Assembly: GCF_900128415.1 (NCBI RefSeq)
Contig: NZ_LT635772.1
Span: 372,001 to 436,000, forward strand
Origin: Anaerococcus mediterraneensis
GTDB taxonomy: Bacteria; Bacillota; Clostridia; Tissierellales; Peptoniphilaceae
Reading direction: 5' to 3'
Length of the DNA stretch: 64,000 nt
Shown: positions 33,701-43,148 of the stretch, piece by piece
How positions within the stretch are numbered: the first letter of the stretch is position 1
Layout: each line of letters opens with the position of its first letter
Made by a program: the position numbers and the translations under genes
The notes under the pieces: generated by a model
The model's database searches: none
The model's input: the letters and a program-made list of their open reading frames with translations, nothing else
What the model was told of the DNA's origin: nothing

Positions 33701-36514
33701 TTTCAACATTTTTTTAAGATATTGACCGGTATAGGATTTTTTTACTTTGGCTATTTCTTCTGGAGTGCCTGTGGCTACTATTTGTCCTCCACCGTATCCT
33801 CCTTCTGGGCCTAGGTCTATGATGTAGTCTGAAACCTTGATCACATCTAGGTTGTGCTCTATAACTACAACTGTATTATTTTGGTCAACAAGCCTATTTA
33901 GGACTTCTATTAGCTTGTGGACATCTGCTGTATGAAGGCCTGTGGTTGGCTCGTCCAAAATATAGAGGGTTTGACCTGTTGATACCTTGGCAAGCTCTGT
34001 AGCTAGCTTTACCCTTTGGGCCTCACCTCCAGAAAGCTCTGTCGATGGCTGGCCGATTTTTATATAGCCGAGACCAACATCATAGAGAGTTTGAAGTTTT
34101 CTAACTATTGGTGCGTGGTTTTCAAAAAATTCTATACCTTCTTCTACAGTCATATCCAAAACTTCTGATATGTCCTTGCCCTTATATTTGACTTCTAGGG
34201 TTTCTCTGTTGTATCTTTTGCCGTGGCAGACTTCGCAAGGCACATAGACATCTGGCAAAAACATCATGTCGACTTTGATTGTCCCATCGCCCTTGCAGGC
34301 TTCGCACCTTCCGCCCTTGACATTAAATGAAAACCTACCTTTTTTGTAGCCTTTCATCTTGGCCTGGTTGGTCATGGCAAAAACATCTCTGATATTGTCA
34401 AAAACTTTTGTATAGGTCGCTGGGTTTGACCTAGGAGTCCTACCTATAGGCGATTGGTCAATGGCTATGACCTTATCGATCTGGTCAAGGCCCAGGATTT
34501 TTTTGTGGGCCCCAGCGTGGATTTTTGTTTTATTTAATTTTCTAGTGGCAACCTTGTAGAGGATCTCATTTACAAGAGAAGACTTGCCCGAACCAGAAAC
34601 CCCGCTTACACTTGTCAAAGTCCCTATAGGGAATTTCACATCTATATTTTTGAGGTTGTTCTCGCTTGCCCCCTTGATTTCTATAAATTTATCCGACTTT
34701 CTCCTCTGACTTGGAACTGGGATTTTTTTCCTGCCTGCTAGGTAGTCTCCTGTTATAGAGTTTTTGTTTTTCATTATATCTTCAAGGCTGCCCTTGGCTA
34801 CAATCTCGCCCCCGTGAACTCCAGCCTTTGGTCCAATATCTACAATAAAATCAGCCGCCCTCATGGTATCCTCATCGTGTTCTACTATTATGAGGGTATT
34901 GCCAATGTCAGTTAAGTTTCTCAGTGATTTTATAAGCTTGTCATTATCTCTTTGGTGAAGGCCAATTGATGGCTCATCTAGGACGTAGGATACGCCGACA
35001 AGGCCTGATCCTATTTGGGTAGCAAGCCTTATCCTCTGGCTTTCTCCACCAGATAAGGTGGCAGCAGCCCTATTTAAGGTCAGATAAGAAAGGCCCACGT
35101 CATTTAAAAATTTTAGCCTTGCCTTTATCTCTTTTATAATTAGGTCTGCAATTTTTTTCTTAGTTGGAGAAAGATCGAGCTTTTCAAAAAATCCTATAGA
35201 ATTGATTACAGAAAGCCTTGTAAGCTCTGATATATTTTTATCCCCAACCTTGATGGATAGGACCTCTTCTTTTAGCCTATCCCCATGGCAAACCCTACAT
35301 TCTTCCTCGCCCATATATTCTCTAAATCTTTTCTTTTGGGCTTCAGAATTTGTTCTTTGGTACCTATCCCATAGATTTTTGACAGCTCCCTCAAAGACAC
35401 CCTTGTATTTTTTCATGCCCGAAAAGTGCGAATCAAAAACAAAGGTCAAATCGTAATCAGTCCCATACAAAATATCATGGATAAGACCATCTGGAGCGTC
35501 CTCTAAGGGCTTGTCATAGGCAAAGTCATAATGGTCTGCTATTGCCCTAATGACTTCATAATAATAAGTCCCCTTGCCAGATCCTGAATAAGGATCGATA
35601 GCACCTTCTTTTATAGATAGGGACTTATCAGGTATGATCAGGTCCTTATCTATCTGCAAATGAAAGCCAAGACCATTACACTCTGGACACATACCGATAG
35701 GTGCATTGAATGAAAACATATTTGGTGTGATCTCTGGTAGAGAGATATGGCCTTCTGGACAGGCAAGCTTGGATGATAGGAGAATCTCTTCACCCCCTAT
35801 GACATCTACAATCACAAGCCCATCTGCCATACCTATAATTGTCTCTATAGAATCAGAAAGCCTAGATTCTATACCAGCTTTTATTTTTATCCTGTCTACA
35901 ATAACAGAAATATCATGTTTTTTATTCTTATCAAGGTCTATATCATCCTCGATTTCATACCTTTCGCCATCGATGATTACCCTTACAAAGCCGTCTTTTT
36001 GGATATTGGCAAGGGCGTTTTTGTGCTGACCTTTTCTGCCCCTTATAACTGGGGCAAGAAGTTGGATCTTTGTCCCCTCGGCAAGCTCCATTATCCTATC
36101 AACCATCTGGTCTACAGTTTGGGCAACAATTGGCTTGCCACAAACAGGACAATATGCATCACCGATCCTGGCATACAAAAGCCTATAATAATCATAGATC
36201 TCAGTGACAGTAGCCACTGTAGACCTAGGGTTCCTATTTGTTGTCTTTTGATCTATAGAAATAGATGGAGAAAGCCCCTCGATACTATCTACATCTGGCT
36301 TGTCAACTCCACCTAAAAATTGTCTAGCATAGGAGGAAAGACTTTCTACATATCTCCTCTGGCCCTCAGCATAGATTGTATCAAAGGCTAGGGTAGACTT
36401 GCCCGACCCAGATAGGCCAGTAAAAACAATCATCTCATCTCTTGGCAGAGTCAGGTCAATGTTTTTGAGATTATTAGTCCTCGCTCCTTTTATTATAATG
36501 GATTTATCTTTCAT
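33698..36514 (-). CDS. uvrA: excinuclease ABC subunit A
   Basis: 938 residues; the ATG at 36512-36514 follows AAGGAG at ideal distance. Two ABC modules are complete: Walker [29 protein letters not shown] and VSGSGKSS, signatures [12 protein letters not shown] and [12 protein letters not shown], plus the zinc modules CPVCGK/CPECNG, CRVCHGD and CEACKGDG...[10 protein letters not shown]. UvrA scans DNA for bulky lesions and loads UvrB in nucleotide excision repair. uvrB lies upstream in the same direction, about 1 kb away, separated by insertions. Confidence 0.97.
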   Translation of the reverse strand: MKDKSIIIKGARTNNLKNIDLTLPRDEMIVFTGLSGSGKSTLAFDTIYAEGQRRYVESLSSYARQFLGGVDKPDVDSIEGLSPSISIDQKTTNRNPRSTVATVTEIYDYYRLLYARIGDAYCPVCGKPIVAQTVDQMVDRIMELAEGTKIQLLAPVIRGRKGQHKNALANIQKDGFVRVIIDGERYEIEDDIDLDKNKKHDISVIVDRIKIKAGIESRLSDSIETIIGMADGLVIVDVIGGEEILLSSKLACPEGHISLPEITPNMFSFNAPIGMCPECNGLGFHLQIDKDLIIPDKSLSIKEGAIDPYSGSGKGTYYYEVIRAIADHYDFAYDKPLEDAPDGLIHDILYGTDYDLTFVFDSHFSGMKKYKGVFEGAVKNLWDRYQRTNSEAQKKRFREYMGEEECRVCHGDRLKEEVLSIKVGDKNISELTRLSVINSIGFFEKLDLSPTKKKIADLIIKEIKARLKFLNDVGLSYLTLNRAAATLSGGESQRIRLATQIGSGLVGVSYVLDEPSIGLHQRDNDKLIKSLRNLTDIGNTLIIVEHDEDTMRAADFIVDIGPKAGVHGGEIVAKGSLEDIMKNKNSITGDYLAGRKKIPVPSQRRKSDKFIEIKGASENNLKNIDVKFPIGTLTSVSGVSGSGKSSLVNEILYKVATRKLNKTKIHAGAHKKILGLDQIDKVIAIDQSPIGRTPRSNPATYTKVFDNIRDVFAMTNQAKMKGYKKGRFSFNVKGGRCEACKGDGTIKVDMMFLPDVYVPCEVCHGKRYNRETLEVKYKGKDISEVLDMTVEEGIEFFENHAPIVRKLQTLYDVGLGYIKIGQPSTELSGGEAQRVKLATELAKVSTGQTLYILDEPTTGLHTADVHKLIEVLNRLVDQNNTVVVIEHNLDVIKVSDYIIDLGPEGGYGGGQIVATGTPEEIAKVKKSYTGQYLKKMLK

Positions 36515-36766
36515 CAATATATCTCCTTGAGGGTTAAAAACCCTTGAATTTTATTAAATTAATCTTTGTTTCTTATAATATATTACATTTTTTATTTTTT
36601 ATGAAATAATTATACTTTTATTATTTATTGTAATATTATTATATATTTTTACCCTTCGTACTAAGGGGAAACACAAGATGGACTGTTAGCCATAGGGACT
36701 TTCCCTATAACTCTTTTTATTATTTGAATTTTTCTTTTCAGAATTTTTTTGGTATTTACATATTAT
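36515..36766. other. intergenic segment upstream of uvrA, nothing recognised
   Basis: AT-rich, no coding frame and no clear terminator. A CCTATAGGGAAAGTCC-like stretch near 36698-36712 can form a small hairpin (GGGACTTTCCC). The uvrA promoter must lie here, but I cannot place it with confidence. Confidence 0.3.
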
Positions 36767-37280
36767 CTTCGTTCCAGGGGGACAGCTAAGGGGGCGGCAG
36801 ATGCCCCCTCCAGCTTTGCCCCCTTGAACCCCCTTTTCCCTCACCCCCTCTGCTCCTTAAGCGGAGTGCGAAACTAGAAGATTGCCTACGGCAATACTCT
36901 TATGGTAGGGGGAATCCTTCGTTTGTGTTGACATTGACTTTGGGTGATTAATAATCCCAAGCCCCTAAAAATCACAAACTCACCTATCGGCTCAGTCCTC
37001 AACGAGCCGGACGGGCTAATTGCGATTATCTTTACGGGTCATGGGATTATAAATCTGCTGACCATTTACATCTTAATATCAAGTAAATCTTATTTATCAA
37101 GATGATTTGTAATTAAGGCTCTGCTAATCAACCGGTTTGCCGTAGGCAAACCTCCATATCCCCCGAGAGGGGCCGCCTGGAGGGGGTAGCGTAAGGGGGT
37201 TAGGTGGAGCCGGTGGGGGAACATCATGCCCAAGCGGCCGAGAGCGCGGAACGTTCCCCTGGGCTCCCCCTGGAACGAAG
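36767..37280. mobile_element. non-coding GC-rich insertion with 15-bp inverted ends
   Basis: CTTCGTTCCAGGGGG (36767-36781) and its exact reverse complement (37266-37280) bound a 514-bp segment that is clearly richer in G and C than its surroundings. It contains several small hairpins (GGTTTGCC-GTA-GGCAAACC at 37130-37150; GAGCCGGACGGGCT at 37004). Open frames inside are low-complexity and not gene-like. It resembles a dispersed palindromic element moved in trans; no flanking target duplication is obvious. Confidence 0.6.
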
Positions 37281-37360
37281 AAATACAGATCATAGCCACT
37301 ATTCACAAAAAAATCAAATTAAATAAGATAATTAAAAAATAATTTTATAAAACTTTTTCT

Positions 37361-37535
37361 AAAAGTTTTCTCTCATTTTCCTAATTTGATCTCTTAATCT
37401 TGCTGCCCTTTCAAAGTCTAATTCTTCGGCAGCACGAAAACTCGTTTGCGAGCAAACTCCCCCGTGCTAAGGCACTATGTTTTCGGGGCAAAAGCCCCAA
37501 GTCAAGGGGCTTTTGCCTTGTACATTTCTGCTTCC
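37361..37535 (-). pseudogene. duplicated 3' end of uvrB carrying an 84-bp insertion
   Basis: The minus strand encodes [22 protein letters not shown] and a stop, almost the same as the real uvrB C-terminus. The duplication is interrupted at 37434-37517 by an 84-bp piece holding GGCAAAAGCCCC/GGGGCTTTTGCC and CTCG-TTTG-CGAG hairpins; the homology resumes at 37518-37535. It continues into a hairpin (AACTTTT-AGA-AAAAGTT) that probably was the original uvrB terminator. Confidence 0.75.
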
Positions 37536-37540
37536 TGGAA

Positions 37541-39496
37541 TCAGAAATTCTCTCTCATTTTCTTTATTTGATCTCTCAGTCTTGCTGCTCTTTCGAAGTC
37601 TAATTCTTCGGCAGCTTTGTACATTTCTGCTTCCATGTTTATTAGGATTGTGTCTATGTCTTCTCTGTTGAATTCTTCTATTTCTGCTTCTTGGGCTTTT
37701 TTGGTTACTTGGATTATTTCACCTATATTTTTCCTTATGGTTGTTGGGGTTATGTTGTTTTCTTTGTTGAATTTCTCCTGGATCTCTCTACGGCGTTTGG
37801 TTTCATCTATGGCCTTTTGCATGGATTTTGTTATTGTGTCCCCATACATTATGACCCTACCTTCTGAGTTTCTGGCAGCACGTCCTATGGTTTGGATGAG
37901 GGAGGTTTCACTTCTTAAAAATCCTTCCTTATCGGCATCTAGTATTGCTATTAGGGATACCTCTGGTATGTCAAGACCCTCACGGAGGAGGTTGATACCT
38001 ACAAGTACATCAAATTCACCAAGCCTTAGCTCTCTTATGATCTCGCTTCTTTCTATGGTTTTGATGTCTGAATGGAGATATTTGACCTTGATGTGATTTT
38101 CTGTCAGATAATCTGTCAGATCTTCTGCCATTTTTTTAGTAAGTGTTGTCACCAAGACCCTATCGCCCTTTTCTATTGTCTTGTGGACTTCTTCTATCAG
38201 GTCATCAATCTGGTTTTCTGTAGGCCTTACTTCTATATTTGGATCTAATAGTCCTGTTGGCCTTATGATTTGCTCTACGATTTTGCCCCCTGTTTTTTCT
38301 AGCTCATAAGGCCCTGGTGTTGCAGATACATAGATAGTTTGGTTTATAAGTGATTCAAACTCATCAAATTTTAAAGGCCTGTTGTCTAGGGCTGATGGGA
38401 GTCTAAAACCATAGTCAACCAGGTTTTGCTTCCTGGACCTATCACCTGCATACATGCCCCCAACTTGTGGAATAGATACGTGGGACTCATCAACCATGAG
38501 GATAAAGTCTTTTGGGAAATAGTCAATCAAGGTATAAGGCCTAGACCCTCTTGGTCTTTGTGAAAGATGGGCAGAGTAGTTTTCTATACCAGAGCAAAAT
38601 CCGATCTCTCTGAGCATTTCTATATCATATTTGGTTCTTTGCTCTATTCTTTGAGCCTCTAAAAGTTTATTTTGGCTTTCAAATTCTTTTATCCTCTCCT
38701 CTAGCTCCTGCTCGATTGTAATTATTGCCCTTTCAGTTTTTTCACTTGTTGTAGCGTAGTGGCTGGCTGGATATATATAACCATGGGAAAGCTTTGATAA
38801 AATCTTGCCTGTTAGGGGATCAAATTCTGAGATCTGATCGATCTCATCACCAAAAAACTCAATTCTTATTGCCTTTTGGTCAAAGCCTGCAGGATAAATA
38901 TCCAAAATATCCCCACGAGATCTAAAAGTCCCCCTGTCAAAATCTATGTCATTTCTGACATATTGGACATCTATCAGCTTTTTCATAACCTCTTCTGGGC
39001 TTATCTCCTGGCCAGGACGGAGAGAAACTACTAGCTTTTTATAATCTATCGGATCTCCCAGGCCATAAATACAAGAAACAGATGCAACTATGATTACATC
39101 CTTTCGCTCAAAAAGAGCCATGGTTGCTGAGTGGCGCATCTTGTCTATCTCATCATTTATAGACGAATCCTTGGCTATATAGGTATCTGTCGCTGCTACA
39201 TAGGCCTCTGGTTGGTAATAATCATAATAGGAAACAAAATACTCTACAGCATTGTTTGGGAAAAACTCCTTGAATTCTGTAAAAAGTTGGTAGGCCAAAG
39301 TCTTGTTGTGGGCCAAGACCAGTGTTGGCCTTTGGACTTTTTCTATAATATTGGCCATGGTAAAGGTCTTGCCAGAACCTGTAACTCCCCTTAGGATTTG
39401 GTCCTTCTTGCCAGCAAGAATCCCTTTTGATAATTTATCTATAGCCTCTGGCTGGTCGCCACGAGGTTTATATTCTGAATTAAGTTCAAATTTCAT
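37541..39496 (-). CDS. uvrB: excinuclease ABC subunit B
   Basis: 651 residues. Walker [14 protein letters not shown], the beta-hairpin [15 protein letters not shown]-type VDESHVS, motif [12 protein letters not shown] and the C-terminal UVR domain [20 protein letters not shown] are all present. UvrB verifies damage handed over by UvrA and recruits UvrC. The last about 95 bp are duplicated just downstream, but the reading frame here is complete with its own TGA. Confidence 0.97.
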   Translation of the reverse strand: MKFELNSEYKPRGDQPEAIDKLSKGILAGKKDQILRGVTGSGKTFTMANIIEKVQRPTLVLAHNKTLAYQLFTEFKEFFPNNAVEYFVSYYDYYQPEAYVAATDTYIAKDSSINDEIDKMRHSATMALFERKDVIIVASVSCIYGLGDPIDYKKLVVSLRPGQEISPEEVMKKLIDVQYVRNDIDFDRGTFRSRGDILDIYPAGFDQKAIRIEFFGDEIDQISEFDPLTGKILSKLSHGYIYPASHYATTSEKTERAIITIEQELEERIKEFESQNKLLEAQRIEQRTKYDIEMLREIGFCSGIENYSAHLSQRPRGSRPYTLIDYFPKDFILMVDESHVSIPQVGGMYAGDRSRKQNLVDYGFRLPSALDNRPLKFDEFESLINQTIYVSATPGPYELEKTGGKIVEQIIRPTGLLDPNIEVRPTENQIDDLIEEVHKTIEKGDRVLVTTLTKKMAEDLTDYLTENHIKVKYLHSDIKTIERSEIIRELRLGEFDVLVGINLLREGLDIPEVSLIAILDADKEGFLRSETSLIQTIGRAARNSEGRVIMYGDTITKSMQKAIDETKRRREIQEKFNKENNITPTTIRKNIGEIIQVTKKAQEAEIEEFNREDIDTILINMEAEMYKAAEELDFERAARLRDQIKKMRENF

Positions 39497-39620
39497 CTCT
39501 AATCCTTATCTTAAATCTTTAAAAACATCCTATAATCGTCCTATAATTATACTAGAATTTGGCGTATTTTCAATGTTTATAGGTCTAGCCATCACAGATA
39601 AAAAATCTATATAAAAAGTA

Positions 39621-39648
39621 TTGACAAGCAAGATACATATGATATAAT
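39621..39648 (+). promoter_or_regulatory. promoter of the ArsR-HMA-ATPase operon
   Basis: TTGACA (39621-39626) and TATAAT (39643-39648) with 16-bp spacing, both consensus. Confidence 0.85.
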
Positions 39649-39676
39649 ATTCATATGAATAGATAGTCATATGAAT
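39636..39676 (+). promoter_or_regulatory. ArsR-type operator array, three CATATGA boxes
   Basis: CATATGA occurs at 39636, 39652 and 39668, exactly 16 bp apart. The middle one is part of the palindrome ATTCATATGAAT (39649-39660). The array covers the -10 element and start site, as expected for a metal-released ArsR/SmtB repressor. Confidence 0.7.
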
Positions 39677-39689
39677 GGAGGTAAGTATC

Positions 39690-39998
39690 ATGCCGAAGAC
39701 AAAAAATATTTCTGACAATGTCCTGTCCGACTTGGCAGATTTATTCAAAATTTTTTCCGACTCCACAAGGATGAGGATAATGTATAAGCTTTTTGATGGC
39801 AAGGCTAGTGTTGGCGATATAGCTGAAAACCTAGACATGAGCCAATCAGCTATCAGCCACCAGCTTAGAAACCTAAAGAAAAACAACTTGGTCAAATGCA
39901 AAAGGGATGGCAAATCCATGCTTTATAGCCTGGCTGATGACCATGTAAAACTTATTATCGAAACCGGACTTGAACATATATGCGAAGATTGTAAATAA
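39690..39998 (+). CDS. ArsR/SmtB-family metal-sensing repressor (CzrA/CadC-like)
   Basis: 102 residues from the ATG at 39690; an ATG at 39675 lies within the operator and its GGAGG is the ribosome binding site for 39690. The winged HTH contains FKIFSDSTRMRIMYKLFDGKASVGDIAENLDMSQSAISHQLRNLKKNNLVKCKRDGKSMLYSLADDHV. The last helix has D...H.....E..H, consistent with the alpha-5 zinc site of CzrA/SmtB. It should repress the downstream efflux genes and release on Zn2+ or Cd2+. Confidence 0.88.
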   Translation: MPKTKNISDNVLSDLADLFKIFSDSTRMRIMYKLFDGKASVGDIAENLDMSQSAISHQLRNLKKNNLVKCKRDGKSMLYSLADDHVKLIIETGLEHICEDCK

Positions 39999-40008
39999 GG
40001 AGAATATT

Positions 40009-40233
40009 ATGAAAAAGAAATTTAAAATAGAAGGTCTAGAATGTGCAAACTGTGGAGCAAAAATCCAAGAAGCTCTTTCAAAACTTGACGGGGTCAATTC
40101 TGTAAATGTATCATTTTTGACAGAAAAAGTAAAATTTGACCTTGATGATGATGTAGATGTAGATGATCTTTTAGCAAAGGCAAATAAAATATCTGATAAG
40201 ATTGAGCCAGGCTCAAAAATTATAGGAAAATAA
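40009..40233 (+). CDS. heavy-metal-associated (HMA) domain protein
   Basis: 74 residues forming one ferredoxin-like HMA domain; the metal site is LECANCGAKIQ (C-x2-C). It starts behind AAGGAGAA ten bases after the repressor gene and ends one base before the ATPase ATG. As the ATPase lacks an N-terminal HMA domain, this free domain probably delivers metal to it. The glutamate before ANC and acidic C-terminal half (DLDDDVDVDDL) fit Zn/Cd better than Cu. Confidence 0.85.
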   Translation: MKKKFKIEGLECANCGAKIQEALSKLDGVNSVNVSFLTEKVKFDLDDDVDVDDLLAKANKISDKIEPGSKIIGK

Positions 40234-40234
40234 C

Positions 40235-42097
40235 ATGTTTGCATCAATGACAAAAGACCACAAGAGAAAGCTTTTAAAGCTGATCCTTATAGGCCTTGCA
40301 AGCTTAGGACTAGCCTTAGTCACAGGAGCTGGCCACAAGCACGGAGAAAAAATAAATTACTCAATCCTAATAGTCTATATACTCTTATACCTAGCAGCAG
40401 CTTACGATGTCTTGATAGAGGCCTTTGAGGGTATAAAAAGGGGCCAGGCCTTGGATGAAAATTTCCTCATGACAATAGCTACAGTCACAGCCTTTTTTAT
40501 AGGTGAATATCTGGAAGCCATTGCCGTTATGGTTTTCTATGGTTTTGGCGAGCTTTTTGAAGAGATTGCTACCCACAGGTCAAAAGAAAATATCAAAAAC
40601 CTCCTAGACTTGGTCCCTGACCTTGCAAATAGGGTCACAGAAGATGGTAATGTTGAGGAAATCGACCTAGATGATGTGGAAATCGGCGATATACTTTTGG
40701 TCCGTGATGGGGAAAAAGTCGGAGTTGATGGAGTCATTGTAGAGGGATCTTGCCTTGTTGATACCTCATCTGTCACAGGAGAATCCATGCCAGTAGAGCT
40801 AGAGGAAGGATCTGAAATTATTTCTTCATCTATTCTTACCCAAGGGATCATAAAATACAGGGCGACAAAAGAATTTGATGATTCTATAGCTGCAAAAATC
40901 ATAGAGCTTATAGAAGATTCTCACATGAGCAAGTCAAAAAGTGAAAAAATGATCACAAGATTTGCTAGGATCTATACTCCTATAGTTGTAGGTATAGCTA
41001 TACTAGTCGGTATAATTCCACCACTATTTATGGGTGGGGCTTGGTCAGATTATCTTTTTAGGGCAGCTACATTTTTAGTTTTATCTTGTCCTTGTGCCTT
41101 GGTTTTGTCAGTCCCACTTTCCTTTATGTCAGGACTTGGTCTTGCCAGCAAAGAAGGGATTCTAATCAAGGGCAGCCAATATTTTGAAGAACTAAACAAA
41201 GCCAATATACTTCTTACAGATAAGACTGGGACCCTAACAACAGGGGAATTTACTGTCAAAAATATAGAGTATTTCACAGACTATGACAAGGAAAAAATCC
41301 TAGACTATATCTACAATATGGAAAAAATGTCCACCCACCCTATAGGTAGGGGCATAGTCAAATCCCTAGATAGGAAAGAAAATCCTGACCTTTTTGAAAA
41401 TGTCACCAACGAAAAAGGCCTTGGCATCATGGCCACAAACAAGGATGGGGAAAAAATCAAAATAGGTTCTGCCAAATACCTTGGCCTAGATCTAGATGGC
41501 AAAGAAAAATCTGTCTACCTAAGTATAGATGACAACTTGGCAGCAAAAATCATTATCGAAGATAAAATAAAGGATAGAGCTAGCGAGACCATAGCCTACC
41601 TAAAAAATGATTTTGAACAAATAAGCCTACTTTCTGGTGACAGCCAAAAACCAGTAGCAGACCTAGCCCAAAATCTAAAAATAAGCGACTACCACGCAGA
41701 GCTCATGCCTGCTGATAAGCTAAAATATCTGACAGAACTCCAGGAAAAAGGCAAAAAACTTGTCTTTGTAGGAGATGGGATCAACGATGCCCCAGTTATT
41801 AAAAAAGCTGATGTCGGTATATCCATGGGCGAGGGAGCAAGCGACCTTGCCATAGAGTCTTCTGATATCTTGATAGCAAGCGGAGAGTTTTATCAGCTAG
41901 AAAAACTGATGAAAATCGCAAAAATAACCAACAAGACAGTCGTAGAAAATATTAGTTTTATAATGGCAGTCAAAATTATAATCCTAATCCTAGGACTATT
42001 TGGCTACGCATCAATGTGGCTAGCCATAATAGGCGACGTTGGTGTATCCATCATAGCTATTTTGTGGTCAATGAGGATACTAAAGAAAAAATTATAA
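40235..42097 (+). CDS. zntA: Zn/Cd/Co-type heavy-metal P-type ATPase
   Basis: 620 residues, P1B type. The sequence shows the TGES actuator motif (SSVTGESMPV), the intramembrane CPC in SCPCALVLSVPLS, DKTGTLTTGEF, the HP motif in STHPIGRGIV, and GDGINDAPVI. It begins directly with the membrane domain because the HMA domain is encoded separately upstream. It would export Zn2+ and Cd2+, possibly Co2+, across the cytoplasmic membrane. Regulation by the upstream ArsR-type repressor is strongly implied. Confidence 0.92.
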   Translation: MFASMTKDHKRKLLKLILIGLASLGLALVTGAGHKHGEKINYSILIVYILLYLAAAYDVLIEAFEGIKRGQALDENFLMTIATVTAFFIGEYLEAIAVMVFYGFGELFEEIATHRSKENIKNLLDLVPDLANRVTEDGNVEEIDLDDVEIGDILLVRDGEKVGVDGVIVEGSCLVDTSSVTGESMPVELEEGSEIISSSILTQGIIKYRATKEFDDSIAAKIIELIEDSHMSKSKSEKMITRFARIYTPIVVGIAILVGIIPPLFMGGAWSDYLFRAATFLVLSCPCALVLSVPLSFMSGLGLASKEGILIKGSQYFEELNKANILLTDKTGTLTTGEFTVKNIEYFTDYDKEKILDYIYNMEKMSTHPIGRGIVKSLDRKENPDLFENVTNEKGLGIMATNKDGEKIKIGSAKYLGLDLDGKEKSVYLSIDDNLAAKIIIEDKIKDRASETIAYLKNDFEQISLLSGDSQKPVADLAQNLKISDYHAELMPADKLKYLTELQEKGKKLVFVGDGINDAPVIKKADVGISMGEGASDLAIESSDILIASGEFYQLEKLMKIAKITNKTVVENISFIMAVKIIILILGLFGYASMWLAIIGDVGVSIIAILWSMRILKKKL

Positions 42098-42107
42098 ATA
42101 AAAAGCT

Positions 42108-42316
42108 CTTAGCTTTTAAGAGCAGAGTGTTAAAATAAAGCAAAAGACCTTATTTAAAGCAAACAAAATAAAAATCCCACATTTTAATCGAATATAATAA
42201 GAATCCCCTTATTTCGACCGAGCGAAGTGAGTGGAGAAATCTCATGAGATCTCTCCATCCTTCATAAATTCAAGTCGAAACAAGGGGATTTTTTATTCAT
42301 CTCAGCTTTTAAGATC
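42108..42316. mobile_element. insertion inside the zntA terminator, flanked by 16-bp repeats
   Basis: CTTAGCTTTTAAGAGC (42108-42123) and CTCAGCTTTTAAGATC (42301-42316) flank about 177 bp. The left flank still forms a GCTCTTA-GCTTT-TAAGAGC hairpin but lacks its T run. The right end of the insert is the hairpin AATCCCCTT...AAGGGGATTTTTT. The ends do not clearly match copies A-D, so family membership is uncertain. Confidence 0.55.
42197..42297 (+). terminator. large hairpin with T tail downstream of zntA
   Basis: AATCCCCTTATTTCGAC and GTCGAAACAAGGGGATT enclose about 60 bases with an inner GGAGAAATCTCATGAGATCTCTCC pairing, followed by TTTTTT on the plus strand. Confidence 0.6.
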
Positions 42317-42320
42317 TTTT

Positions 42321-42848
42321 TCAATCAAAATAATGGTATTTATTTATTTTTTTCTCGGGGTCTTTGGTATAAACATAGCAGGTCCCGTCTTCTTCGTAGA
42401 CTTCAAGGCTCTCTTCTTTTTTATTTACCCTATATTTTTTCCCTTTTGGGAAATTGCCCTGCTTATTTTTATAAGGAATATTTGCCGGATCTGTCTGGTA
42501 TTCTAAAACCCCATCAAAATCAAAGTCTTCATCCTTATCTCTCACAGCCTCACCACCATAATAATAAATAGTATCGTCCAACATAACCATAGGGCGTCTT
42601 TCATATTTAATATTTTCCCCATCAGCTCTTGCACTTTCTAAAATCTCCTCGAAACTTTTTTCATCTACAAGGGATGGATAGGTATCTGAGTATGGCATAA
42701 GGTCGTAGATTTTTTTATCCTTCACCCTTAGATAAAAGGATGAAAAGCCCAAGTAGTAAAGGTCGCCTTGGTTAAAATCTTCATAGTCTAGGCCAGATTT
42801 TTTTAGAATCTGGTCAAAAAGTCTTGACTCAGTCCCGTATTCTTTCAT
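42321..42848 (-). CDS. hypothetical protein, third gene of a small lipoprotein cluster
   Basis: 175 residues, acidic, no signal peptide or membrane segment, family not recognised. Composition is rich in Tyr, Asp, Lys and Glu (GDLYYLGFSSFYLRVKDKKIYDLMPYSD), which hints at an extracellular beta fold, as in DKNYY-like surface proteins. The start has only a weak site, and the gene follows a short lipoprotein gene by 15 bp. It might be the remainder of a longer exported protein, but no broken frame is visible. Confidence 0.55.
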   Translation of the reverse strand: MKEYGTESRLFDQILKKSGLDYEDFNQGDLYYLGFSSFYLRVKDKKIYDLMPYSDTYPSLVDEKSFEEILESARADGENIKYERRPMVMLDDTIYYYGGEAVRDKDEDFDFDGVLEYQTDPANIPYKNKQGNFPKGKKYRVNKKEESLEVYEEDGTCYVYTKDPEKKINKYHYFD

Positions 42849-42863
42849 ATATCCATCTTTATT

Positions 42864-43139
42864 TTAGATAATAATATAGGCAAGGTAAGTCCCGTCCTTA
42901 TCCTCAAACTCTATATATTTTGCAAATTTTTTAGAATCTGCATCCAAAAGATCTTTTTCTAGACTGATTTTTATATCTTTTGGTATTTTTTTGCCATCTG
43001 TGGCAAAAAGTTCACTCACAAAGGAATAATCATTTTTCTCCAAACTTATAATCTCTTCTGGCTTTGGATCTTCTTTTTGACATCCGGTTAAAAACAAAAT
43101 AACACAGAGAAAAGCTATTTTAATCCAAGAATTTTTCAT
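42864..43139 (-). CDS. short putative lipoprotein
   Basis: 91 residues. Signal and lipobox are clear (IAFLCVILFLTGC, lipid cysteine at 20), AGGAGGAG lies just before the ATG. The mature part of about 70 residues is charged and not recognised. It sits between the His/Asp-rich lipoprotein and the unrecognised 175-residue protein, all in one direction, suggesting one surface-exposed set. Confidence 0.65.
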   Translation of the reverse strand: MKNSWIKIAFLCVILFLTGCQKEDPKPEEIISLEKNDYSFVSELFATDGKKIPKDIKISLEKDLLDADSKKFAKYIEFEDKDGTYLAYIII

Positions 43140-43148
43140 AATCTCCTC

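Noticed and set aside
37090..37306. Two overlapping open frames with proline- and glycine-rich translations (PPAPPNPLTLPPPGG)
   Set aside because: They lie in the GC-rich inverted-repeat island, have no ribosome binding site and show low-complexity text typical of translated palindromic DNA.
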